Assembly (NCBI GenBank): GCA_015698045.1
Contig: BLAL01000062.1
Coordinates: 310,001-374,000, forward strand
Direction: 5' to 3'
From: Rhizophagus clarus
Taxonomy: Eukaryota > Glomeromycota > Glomeromycetes > Glomerales > Glomeraceae
DNA length: 64,000 bases
The notes beneath the pieces were generated by a model, which searched no databases, was not told the DNA's origin, and was given only the letters and a program-made list of their open reading frames with translations. Both the position numbers and the translations under genes were made by a program. Shown in pieces: positions 48,789 to 59,176 of the stretch; positions within the stretch are counted from its first letter, which is position 1, and each line of letters starts with the position of its first letter.

Positions 48789-51700
48789 TCATTGGGAAAA
48801 ATTTTAGTTCACAGATCTGCGCAATTCTGCAGAGTACATTTCTGCGCAGATCAGAGGACATGCCGATGCGCAGCACTGAAAAATTTCATGGATTTCTGCG
48901 CAGATCTGCAAGCACAAAAAAACCTGCGAAATTTTTCAAAAATAAATCTGCGAAATTTTTCAAAAACACTAATGCAAATTTACAATTAGGCAGTGTTTTA
49001 ACTTTAATATTAACTAATATCAATTTATTAATTAAAGATATTTACAAATTTAAAAGTACATAGTATACTAAACTATCCTATTTGCTAACTAAATGCACTA
49101 ATTAAAAGTCCCCTTTTCTTTTCTTTACAGACGTTCAAATTATGTTGTTGTTAATGGTTTGCACAGTGTTCCAGTTGGTTCGATTCCAACAAACAGCTTT
49201 TAACTTCGATCCAACTAAACACGTCAAATGTTAAAATTTTATCACTCCTAAAGAAAACTGTAGACCTACAAAAAAAAAGAATCAAAATGTTAGTTTACGT
49301 TTCATTAACAAAACAAAAAAAAATTAATTTTCAAAAGTACCTTCGAAATCTTGTTCAGAAGGCTCTCTTCTTCGTCATTTTTCCACTTTCCTTTTACTAT
49401 GGCATCCAGGAAGCACGAGCCTACAAAATAAAAATGAAATGTTAGTAACGCTTCATAAAATAATATATAAAAAAAAATTTCGAAGTCTTTTTTACCTTCA
49501 AAATATTCTGGTCCGGACTTAAAATAAAAAAAAAATAAAAATCGAATGTTAGTAAAATAAAAACAATAAAAAAAAAAATTTTAAAAAATCGAAGGCTGAC
49601 CTTCAAATAAAGTCCGGCCTTCGAAATGGAGCGTCCAAGACCTAAAATAAGAAAAAAAAAATAGAATTCGTTAGATAAATAAAAAACCAATTTTTTTAAA
49701 AAAATTCGAATGTGCATTACCTTCGAATAGTCCGGGCTTCGTCTGGACCTAAAAAAAGAAAAAACATCGAACGTTAGCAACGTTTGTTAAACAAAAAAAT
49801 TAAATACATTTTTTTTCGAAGGTCGTACCTTCAAATGGCCTTCGAAAATGGTTACTCTAGATCTAAAAAAGAAAAAACGAATGTTAATAAACGTTCATTA
49901 ACGTTTGTTAAATAAAACAAAAGAAAATTCGAAGGCTTTATCATCGAATAAAGTCCAGTCTTCGAAATGGAACGTCTGGACCTAAAAAAAATAAAAAAAC
50001 AAACATTAGTAACGTTCGTTTAAATAAAACAAAAAAAAAAATAAATTTCGAAGATATTATACCTTCGAAATACTGGTCCGTCTCTAAATTCTGGACCTAA
50101 AAAATAAAAAAAATGAACATTAGTAACGTTTGTTTAAATAAAAGTAAAAAAAAGAACCTTTTTTTTTACTTACAGTGGTCCGCCTCGAAATGGAGTTTCG
50201 GACCTAAAAAAAAGAAGAAAAGCGAAACGTTACTAATGTTTCGCTAAAATACAAAAAAAAGAGCTTTTTTTTTACTTACAGTGGTCCACCTCGAAATGAA
50301 GTTCCAGACCTAAAAAAAAGAAGAAAAGTGAAATGTTACTAACGTTTCGCTAAAATACAAAGAAAAAAAAATCATTTTTTTTTCTTTACTTAATAGTCTG
50401 TCTCGAAATGGAGTTTCGGACCTAAAAAAAAGAAGAAAAGCGAAATGTTACTAACGTTTTGCTAAAATACAAAAAAAAGAGCTTTTTTTTTTACTTGAAT
50501 TGGTCCGTCTCGAAATGGAGTTTTAGACCTAAAAAAAAGAAGAAAAGTGAAACGTTACTAACATTTCGCTAAAATACAAAAAAAAAGAGCTTTTTTTTAT
50601 TTAGTGGTCCGCCTCGGAATGGAGTTTCAGACCTAAAAAAAAGAAGAAAAGCGAAATGTTACTAACGTTTCGCTAAAATACAAAAAAAAGAACTTTTTTT
50701 TTTACTTACAGTGGTCCGCCTCGAAATGAAGTTCAGGACCTAAAAAAAAAAGAAATACGAAATGAAACATTAACATTTTGTAAAATATATAAAAAAAATC
50801 ATTTCCATCTTTGAATACTTCGGTCCGCTTCGAATTGGAGTTCTGGACCTAAGAAAAATGAAACAAACATTAGTTAACGTTCGTTGAAAATAAAAATAAA
50901 AAAAAAGGTATTTTTTTTTCAAAGTTACCTTCGAAATAGAGTTCGAGCCCGTATGTTCAGTGTTCTAGACCTAAAAAAAACGAATGTTAATCAACGTTCG
51001 TTAAGTTAATTTAATAAAAAAAAAAAATTATTTTGAAGGCCATACCTTCGAAATGTGGAGTCCGGCTAAGATTTTCAGCAAAAAATCAGCTTGAAATGCT
51101 GAAACAAATAAATTTTGTTCACTCATTCTTCGACAATTCCAAAGTCCAGAAGAGCCCTAGTAAAGAAAAAAGGGAATTTTTTTAGATTATCAACCGATCT
51201 CTAGGTCATATGACACCGCAGAAGCTGATCGGCTACAAAGTAACCTTAGTTAGCGACGTTCGTCAAAATAAAAGTAAATTAAACATTTCAAAGTTTACCT
51301 TTGAAATGGAGGCCGGAACTTGTTTTTCAGTATTCCGGACCTACAAAAAAGGAAATCGAATGTTAATGGACATTTGTTAAATAAAATTAATAAAAAAAAT
51401 TTTTTTTGAAGGTTACCTTTGAAAACTAGCGTTAGCTAACGTTCGTTTATGATTCGTATGCCCAGAACACTGTAGAAAGTACATTTAATCCTTGTAGAGG
51501 GTCTATAAAATGATTCTTTTAGGGAGATAGAAAAGATAGCAAGTCTATTTAATAATTTCAAAGCTTAAAAAACTACAAAAAAAAGTTTTTTCTTAGGGTA
51601 TTTTTAGACTTTAAATTGAAAGACGTTGAAAAAAATTTATTTCTTTGAAAGGTGTTGAAAAAAAAATTATATTTATGAAAAATGTTGAAAAAAATTGTTT

Positions 51701-52031
51701 CCTTAAAGTATTGCGAATAAAAAGTTTAAGTGTCTTAAAGGAAATTAAGTGTAGAAAATAAACTGGAAGCTTATCAAAGTTTATCATGCAAAGTTTATCA
51801 AATTAAAGAAGAAAATTGTGAAAATCTTTAAAGATTTTTGTACGAAGTGTTTTTAAAAATCTGCAATTTTGGAGATTATCACAAATTTTTCATAAAAAAA
51901 TCTTTGAAAAAAATAAAAAATAATTTCTGCAGTATTGCGCAGATTCTTAACAAAATTGCATTAAAAAAATGCGGCAATCTGCTAAAATCACAGATCACCA
52001 CATATCTGAACTGATATAACTTTCCCGATGA
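48789..52031. mobile_element. 3.24-kb inverted-repeat element carrying a microexon gene
   Basis: Ends TCATTGGGAAA and (reversed) TCATCGGGAAA pair at 10 of 11 positions, then further in AGTTCA-AGAT words. Removing the element rejoins the host transposase codons AAA-GAT-ATT in frame (GKD + I, then TALII), so the borders are precise. Left (48800-48970) and right (51850-52020) subterminal zones both carry TCTGCGCAGAT/AATCTGC words and copies of CTGCGAAATTTTTCAAAAA. No transposase was found inside. An AT dinucleotide may be the target duplication. I cannot assign a superfamily. Confidence 0.7.
49248..51425 (-). pseudogene. gene of at least 19 microexons, tandem exon-intron repeats
   Basis: On the minus strand, pyrimidine tract + AG and GTAAGT/GTA donors bracket short exons: 51425-51417 (9 nt), 51340-51299, 51156-51046, 50970-50929, 50848-50819, 50739-50710, 50632-50603, ~50528-50499, ~50421-50392, 50309-50280, 50203-50174, 50096-50063, 49981-49942, 49862-49829, 49748-49721, 49641-49601, 49517-49496, 49420-49341, 49265-49248. 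Seven to eight are 30-nt exons giving VRNSISRRTT-like decapeptides; others give VRNTEKQVPASISK, GLGRSISKAGLYLK. Phases link 0/1/2 correctly through the last ten exons to a TAG after KISKVYSFL. Stops occur in the second codon of three exons (GTC TAG, GTC TGA, GTC TAA), and three or four donors are damaged. First exon/start not found. No family assigned; the design recalls SP7-like mycorrhizal effectors. Confidence 0.6.
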
Positions 52032-54154
52032 TATTTAAACTGCATTAATAATTGCTTCGTGTGATATTTCTGGAGCTTGAAAATTATGCGGGCATATCTC
52101 TACCCTTGCATCATGTTATCGATGTGAAAAAAGGGCCAATAATCGCAATTTTGGTGGCATGGCGGATATGAGCGACTGGTTTATCATGAAAGATCCAGTA
52201 GAGCATCGTCAAAAGGCTTTGGAATGGCGATGATGCAAATCTAACGCAAAAAGAGAGAGATTTGTCAAAGTGAATGGCGTAAGGTGGTCTGAAATATTAA
52301 GACTCTCGTATTTTGATCTGATTCAGTTTATTGTTATAGATCTGATGCACTGCTTTTTTCTAGGAATCACAAAATAGATAACAAAACGAATATGGATTGA
52401 TGAAGATGTATTAACAGAAAAGTTCTTCAATCAATTCAAAAGAAAATAAGTGAATTTAAGCTACCATCAGATTTGGGACAAATTTCTGGTAAAATCCATT
52501 GCGGTGAAGGTTTTTCTAACTTTACCGCTGACTAATGGCGCAACTTTTTTCTAATATATGCCACTATTGTGTTATAGAATCAACTTCTGAATAAAGATCA
52601 CAAAATTCTTACGTATTTTGTAAGAGTTTGTACAATTTTGGTTAGACAAATTGTGAAGATTAACGATATGAAAGAAGCTCATAAACTTTTAGTAAAGATA
52701 ATTAAATTGATCGAAGAGCATTATGGCAAAGAAAAAATAATGCCAAACCTCCACCTATCATTACATCTATGTGAGTACTCTTACGATTATAGATCCCTAT
52801 ATTCGTTCTGATGCTTTAGCTTTGGACAAATGAATGCTGTATTAGGTAATTCAAATTTAAATTTATTTGCTGTGTCAATTTTTCGAATTATATTATTCCA
52901 TTAAGCAAAGATTAATAATAAAATATTTATTAGGATCGTTGCCTAATAGCCACTGCCAAATTGAACCTGAACTAATGCGTCGATTGATAATTAAAACACA
53001 AATAAACGATATTATCAGCTCAAGTTCAGAAGTAATCGGCATCAAATTACTCAATAAATGACCTTCTGTCAGTTCTCTTTCTGAATTTCCAACAAATGAA
53101 ATGTATCAATTTTTGATGAATTCCAGAAATATATTGGAATTACCAATTACTGGTTGCGAGGAATTTCCAGGTATATTTTTAGCACTGTGATCTGAAGATA
53201 TTTGTCTTGATAAACAAATCTACGATTTACTTATTGAATATTATAAGGATACATATATAGATTCTATATTCAGAAAACTGTTCACGGAAAATTTACCCAA
53301 TTTGATGATTGTTATCAACAAAGCGAATCGATATGGAAGATGTCAAATCAGTGCAGAAAATTTTGGATTTGCTGCTGCAATACGACATATTAAGAGCTCA
53401 TTTGTCTTAGCTAAATTTATTAATTGTGATGGGAATAGCGTCGATACTTATCCAGGTCAAATCCAATTTTTTTTTGAACATAGCGTTCATTTATCCTCCC
53501 ATAATTTGACACACAAATTGGCTTACATCAAATAGTACAAACTGGCAAATTTGACATCCCGATTCCATTTCAGTATTGACGATGATGTCAAAACTTGCAA
53601 TGTCAAATTATGAGAAGATAGTTTCTATTTGAGCAGTAGAGACAATATAATCCCAATACACAATATTTTAGGTTAGTTTATACCTGTAAAATACAAAAAA
53701 TCAGTTCAATCTAATGCCAGAGAATATTTAGCCATTATTCCTATAAATAGAAAGTTTCATTTGCGTTGATTTAATATAATATTTATACTAGTTCAAATTG
53801 TTTAAACATTTTTTAACAAATATTGTATCATTGTTTTTTATTATACTTAATAATATTAATATAGTAAATATATTATAACCATTATTTAATATAGAAAAGT
53901 AAATACAATTTGGCCATTATTCGTGTGAGGCCGAACATAGTTTAATTTTTATTATACGCAATTTGACCATCATTCGGCAGGATCGAATCAGAATCAAATA
54001 TAGATTGAGTTGCATATCATTACTAATTTAGGTCAATTTTTTTAAAAATTGGTTGAATCTAGGCTGGATTTTTTGGAGGCCGAATATTCCTTTTTCGACT
54101 AGTGATAATAGTAAAAAATTTTGGAAAAAACTGGTATTTTACTGCAAATTATAT

Positions 54155-54310
54155 GGGCGTGCGTCAGTAGAAAAGGGGGAAATTGACTTTTTTTTTGTAA
54201 TTTTGATTATTAAGCTAATTTTGTGCACATGATCAAGATTAGCAAAGTGGTCCAATAAAATAAATTTTGAAAAAAAAATTGATTTCCCCCTTTTCTACTG
54301 ACGCACGCCC
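54155..54310. mobile_element. 156-bp MITE with long perfect inverted repeats
   Basis: GGGCGTGCGTCAGTAGAAAA (continuing GGGGGAAAT) is mirrored exactly at the right end. ATAT lies outside both ends. It sits 50 bp beyond the CACTA element. Similar in size and flanks to the 155-bp MITE at 30619, but its arms are different. Confidence 0.75.
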
Positions 54311-55237
54311 ATATATTAAATAATAAGATAAATTCAAATTATATAATATTATATTATGCAAAATTTAAATTTATTTTATATAATATTATATGATCATATA
54401 AAATCATCATTTTTGATTTAAAATAATATAAAATTTCTAATAAATCTCATCTATTTATTAACTTTTATTTAAATCTAATTAAAATGATATTTTTTTTATT
54501 TACAAATAAATATAATAAACTATATTGCATTATAATTAAAATTAAATAAATCTTCTAGTTTTATTATCTTTTTAGTTATATGTTTCTTAATTTTTCTAAC
54601 TAAATCAGTTGATTAGCTTATTAGAATTTTTAGCAAGAATTTTAAATTTTATGGATAAAATTTTATTATTAATATTTTTTAAAATAGAAATTTGTTAAGA
54701 AATGGAATTATAGATTAATTTAACAGATATAGTAAAAATAATAAAAGTATTTAACATGGGAAAGATGAAACAATGTCTTTTTTTAGGTGAAAAGATCTTT
54801 AACAAAACATCCATCATGTACAAATGTGATAATAGTATATCATCTGCAACTGATCATGCAAGATTACCAGCAACTTAGCATGATCAAATTCAATTATCAA
54901 CATCTCTCTGATAAGAATAGACATAACACTTTATGAAGAAAATGATGACTGCGAGGTATATGATGATCTACATATACTAATTCTGACACTTTTCCCTCTC
55001 TGAACTGACTGTAGCATTGATCGTAAAGCAGCTGTGGTGCCCTTAATATGGGCCTCGATCAAAGGATATATCCAAACATTCTAATTGAACTCTTAGCTTC
55101 CGCACATATACGTACTATCTCAAATTAAATTGTTCTTACATTCTTACAGAAATTATTTAGGGATTAATCAAGTTAATTAAAGGGATTATTTTGTTATGAA
55201 GGTTTGAATTTAATTATTTTATGGTTTTTATTATTTT
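54311..55237. other. AT-rich spacer
   Basis: No gene. About 54780-55100 is less AT-rich (CATGATCAAATTC, CCTCGATCAAAGG words) and may be an old repeat, but I find no boundary or frame in it. Confidence 0.4.
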
Positions 55238-55244
55238 ATTAGTT

Positions 55245-56049
55245 CATATATGGGCCGATTTGACTCCACGTGATGCGATAATATCACTTATGTGATAACA
55301 AGGGGTAGCATGTTAAAATATGTTTATTGGTTCAATCTCACATGATGATCAATATAACGAAACATTTAACAATACTTTGCGCAAAGGAATAAAAAAAGAA
55401 ATATTATTTTATCTTAATTTACAAGTTTAAAATCATGAAAATTATATATTAATTAAGAGTAATAATCATAAATATTATTTTAAACCAAAAACTATTTAAA
55501 TTGGATTACAACAAATTAAAATAGAATAAAAACTATGTAAATGTAATAATTATTTAAAAAAAAGTCCAGATCTTCTGTTGTTCTCTGTTGTTTACTATTT
55601 ACTCATTAAAGCCTATAATAAAGAAAGTGAGAATTAATAAACTAATGCTTATTGAGCAAGCAAAAGTTGGTATTTTGAAAGTTTAGCTACAAATTTTTTT
55701 GCAATCTACAAACCATACAGTGCCCTCTTGTTCTTTTAACGTTTTATAAAGTGTATAATAGCTTATTATTTGTTATAAACAACGTAATATGTTTTTTATT
55801 AGATTTGCTGATTCCTTTCCGATTCCTCAAAACCAATCTGTAACCAATTTGCAATGAACTTTGAAGACGTGAAATACATTGAAAAAAATATAGATCATCA
55901 GGATTTTATGATTGATATAGGATCAGCTCTTGTCACTGGTTTATTTTATTGTGTTACAGATTTACAATTATCATAATAATTCAACCCTGTGAACTAAGAA
56001 AAATGCACTTTATGTGACAAAATCGGATAGAGTCAAACCGGCCCATATG
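55245..56049. mobile_element. 805-bp DNA element with 7-bp duplication
   Basis: Ends CATATATGGGCCGATTTGAC and (reversed) CATATGGGCCGGTTTGACTC. ATTAGTT flanks both sides exactly (55238-55244 and 56050-56056). No transposase. The duplication length (7, or 8 with one mismatch) would suit hAT. Confidence 0.65.
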
Positions 56050-56860
56050 ATTAGTTTAATTTTTAATTGGATGGTTTATAGTCAGGTTAAATTTTTAATT
56101 TTTCTTTTATTTTATTTAATTTGTTTATTTTTAGTTTTTATTTTTATTTTTAGATAGTTACAATTTATTTAATAGTTTTAATTTATTGTTTGGCAATGTT
56201 GGTGGATGATTAGACCAGTTGCAGTCTGGGAGTACTTATATATAATTAGAAGTGATTATATTATGTAATCCTCTCTTTACTTAATAAATGATGGTACAGC
56301 TTCAACATCAAAAAAAAAAAAAATAATAAAAAAAAAAAATAGAAGTATTTATCTAATTTTTATTTTAACTGATAAATCTAAAATAAGAAAGAGCAGGTTT
56401 TTTAATAAAATTGAAGAAATACTCGACCAATGCATTATGGATTCTAACAATAAAGAAATTTATGATGTTTTTATAAATATGATCATCATTAATATCACAT
56501 ATCCCCTGCTAATAACATAAATACAAATATTAGCATACATCTCTTTTAATATATATTTTATATAAATACTTCTGAGTTCTGATCTTAATATGAATATGAC
56601 AAATTCAATTTTCTTAGCTTTTGTCTACATTGCAATTGTTATCCAAACATTTCAAACTTTACTTTAGCCATTGCTCTTAAAGTTTATATATACTGATTTT
56701 ATGAAAATAAAAAAATTAACTATCTCTAATCCTCTATTAATTCTGGTCCTTAATATCAATGAGATCAACAAACTGTATAAAAACAATCTAAATTACTTTA
56801 AATTTTAAACTTTATTGGAAAATTGTTGTGTAATATATCTAGAAGAATTTTTTTCATGCC
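56050..56860 (+). other. possible polyadenylated retroelement 3' end, then AT-rich spacer
   Basis: About 56190-56310 has a distinctive non-simple sequence (GTTGGTGGATGATTAGACCA, GCAGTCTGGGAGTACTTATA) with AATAAA at ~56283. It runs into A tracts at 56310-56340, as at the 3' end of a retroelement or an LTR R region. No coding part. The rest is plain AT. Confidence 0.35.
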
Positions 56861-57009
56861 TATTCTGGCCAGAACTATTAAAGGGCTATGGAAAGATATA
56901 TCACGTATTCTATGTATCAGCCACTTCCCCTCCCATTAGTAAACCTCCTTAATAAAAAGGATTCGATTAAGAATTTGATGATGATTATACCATTTGTCAT
57001 CCTTATTTC

Positions 57010-57870
57010 GAATTAATATCAACAACATTATCTGAAAGTCTTGGAGTCTTTTTACGAAAAGTTTTCAGAAGATTTGGAACAATATGAAAGGAATCCTTAT
57101 CAGATGAAAATTGAGGATGTAATGATAAATGTCAAATGTGTTATTGAAAGTAAGTATCGATTAGAATTTAGAACTCAGAGAGGTTGGATGAGCCTCTGTA
57201 AAAACTTTATTTGAACTGTATGTTGACAAATATGAGAAGATTAAAATTGACGATGGAGAAATAAGCTATCAGAACCTCAGTTCAATGGGAGTTTTAAATA
57301 TGGAAGAAAAGTCTACAGGTTGCTATATTTGATTGCCTTACTTATGGGCAAGTGTACTTGTCAAAAAGTCTAAACATCCTGGAATGGAGTATTGGAAATC
57401 CATGTTTGATTATAATATTGGAAGAACTTTGAAGATTTCAATGCAAAGTTATGGCATTACGCCTCAGTCTCTTCCATTGTTATGATATGAGAAAATCAAG
57501 CTGAAAGAACTTCTTAAAGGCGCAAAATTTTCTCGTGGCTTCCCAGAGGAAGTTTATGTTACTCTTCCTGAAAATGTAAAATTGTGTAAATTACAACATC
57601 GATATCCAGGTATTATAACTATTTTCTTGCAAATTGAAATGTAGATGCCACATCAAACTCAAACATAAATCATGTTATTTGGCTACTGAGATTAACAGGA
57701 ACAAAAATATGGATGAAATGGAGGTGAGTTTGTGTTGTTATACCAATATCAGGCAATCTGGATTGTCTGATGTTGAGAATGAGAAATATATGAATTGTGT
57801 ATTCCTAAATATACCTGGAGCACTTATGATGTCTTTGGATTTCTTAAGTACGAAACTGGGACCTTCTTGA
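57010..57870 (+). pseudogene. unrecognised broken protein gene
   Basis: Coding-like composition with stops and frame changes. Pieces: LKVLESFYEKFSEDLEQYER and MKIEDVMINVKCVIE (57030-57150); VKTLFELYVDKYEKIKIDDG and NLSSMGVLNMEEKS (57196-57320); MEYWKSMFDYNIGRTLKISM; ELLKGAKFSRGFPEEVYVTL and PENVKLCKLQHRYPG; then, in another frame, KCRCHIKLKHKSCYLATEIN and CVFLNIPGALMMSLDFLS to 57870. It reads like a cytosolic protein, possibly of an expanded lineage-specific family. I cannot name it. Stops at ~57337 and 57484 make it non-functional. Confidence 0.4.
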
Positions 57871-57956
57871 TTGTCCAACAATAAAAATACCACTATGAAA
57901 AGGTAATAGTTCTTCACCTATAATGGGCATCATATGCATCGTTTAATTGTTTGTTA

Positions 57957-58400
57957 ATGGATTTCTTAAAGATCTCCGAAGCTACAGCGGATGTTCCCGT
58001 AGACGATTGGGCTTTATTATTCCTAACAAACGCGGAATCAAAAGAAAGCATGAATATAAAGCGTAAAAACGACAGTGCATTAGTATCTAGGAAACAATTT
58101 CAAGATTTCTATGGATTCACATATGCCAGCCGAGCACGATTTGCATCTGGTACGTTTATTAATTTGAAATCATCCTTTTTTAATTTGCAGTACCGGCTGA
58201 TATGTTCTCTGTTTTTTTGCATAGTAGATGAAAAAATATTCATCAATTCGGCACCTCCTAAAAACTCTTAAAATCTTTGGCTTCAGCGTCATGACATAAG
58301 TTTGAAACGCCCCTTTAGCAGTTTGGATGATATGAAGGCTAAGCTCGAAATTAGTGAAAATAAATTTAAAAAGTTGAAGCGTGATAATAGGATTATTTTC
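57957..58400 (+). pseudogene. unrecognised short gene, broken
   Basis: ATG 57957: MDFLKISEATADVPVDDWAL, NAESKESMNIKRKNDSALVS, RKQFQDFYGFTYASRARFAS. A 41-bp GT-AG intron (58150-58190) would join to VPADMFSVFLHSR, then a TGA where an Arg codon fits, KNIHQFGTS and another stop. Downstream RHDISLKRPFSSLDDMKAKL is in a compatible coding style. No known domain. It may be the tail of the same former gene as 57010-57870, or a separate one. Confidence 0.35.
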
Positions 58401-59176
58401 TAGTCATGGAAGATAATAACTTCTGTAATAATATAGTATTATTATGAGTAGCGGGCGTTTAAAGGGATGAAATATCTCGAGCTCTAAACCATAAAATGAG
58501 AGTTCCTTCCAGCTACTCAATACTATTATTTAATGTTCACTTTTCGCTATCTATGTGCCTGTCTATTTTTCCAATTTTCCAAAGAAAAATATCCGAATTT
58601 TTCCATTTCATCTATTGCAAGCAAAATATCAATGAGTTAAAAAAAAATAACAATAAATAATAAATACCTTTTATATTCCTTATTCATCAACTCCAATCCG
58701 CTTCTGATAATATAAATTAAAATTACAAAAAACAATAGCAAACAAAAAATAAAACATATGAAAGTATACTAAGCAATATATTAATTAATATTATAATTTA
58801 TCAGAAATTCTGCCCCTATATACATATAATTTGATTATTTGTTAAGCGTATCTATGTAGGTTGAAAATCAGATGCCACATTAATTGTTAACTATTTTAGG
58901 ATAATTACTAAAGGTGATTTCTCTTGTTTCATAAATGCATTTTATTCTAATACTATATCTTTTAGGTTAGTGTTCCATTTGGTTGCAAGTTTCAAGGGGC
59001 TTTAGGGATAATATATATATTATAATATACGGTAAAATATAGTAGTATTTCTACTTGTTAAAAAAATTATCATTATCTATTAAATATACTGTAATTAAGT
59101 AATTCCTTAATAATTAAAGCGATCCTTGTAAGACATTAATATATATACACGCACAAAGATAGATGTTATCCTTTAA
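58401..59176. other. spacer with a small inverted repeat
   Basis: No gene. At about 58433-58535, TAGTATTATTATGAGTAGC is mirrored by GCTACTCAATACTATTATT, giving a ~100-bp hairpin-like unit. The rest is AT-rich 3' flank of MON1. Confidence 0.45.

Larger units (their letters stand above)
47309..53769 (+). pseudogene. CACTA-type transposase, frameshifted, split by a 3.2-kb insertion
   Basis: Start at ATG 47309 (MKKGGRKRIAANIIDEY). A one-base slip in the A8 run near 47690 moves the frame, which continues as PGTFRHITEVELVAED, a Cys pair (CQKCHKLYKKEE...CSH...CRTPLG), then HWTRHSIIDNVLSDIYDGQI and a stop where TGG is expected (48450). Next: THLGLMMNLDWFQPYERTI-type block, GVIYAVICNLP, HKVNHYLSPIITELDSLWEG, NRTNECPNGKD. 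The insertion 48789-52031 follows; then TALIIASCDISGA, KLCGHISTLASCYRCEKR, NFGGMADMSDWFIMKD, RWSEILRLSYFDLIQFIVID, LMHCFFLGI, NLHLSLHLCEYSYDY, GSLPNSHCQIEPELMRRLI (after an intron at ~52841-52932), and a C-terminal FIPVKYKK...AIIPINRKFH to TGA 53767. Many stops. The blocks match the tnp2/Plavaka-like CACTA transposases I know from fungi. Confidence 0.82.
43762..54104. mobile_element. CACTA/EnSpm-type transposon, ~10.3 kb
   Basis: Ends are CACTAGTCGAAAAAGGA at the left and its mirror (TCCTTTTTCGACTAGTG) at the right. Subterminal sequence at both ends repeats AATTTGACCAT and TCGAATATAG motifs. It holds a plus-strand transposase pseudogene (47309-53769) and a divergent minus-strand coiled-coil gene (44264-46590), the two-gene plan typical of CACTA elements. 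About 3.24 kb of the length is a younger insertion (48789-52031). A 2-3-bp target duplication is not visible, so one end may have been altered. Confidence 0.8.

Noticed and set aside
49780..50760. CRISPR-like regular array
   Set aside because: Units of ~105-110 bp diverge throughout and have splice signals at fixed places. There are no constant repeats with unique spacers, and the genome is eukaryotic.
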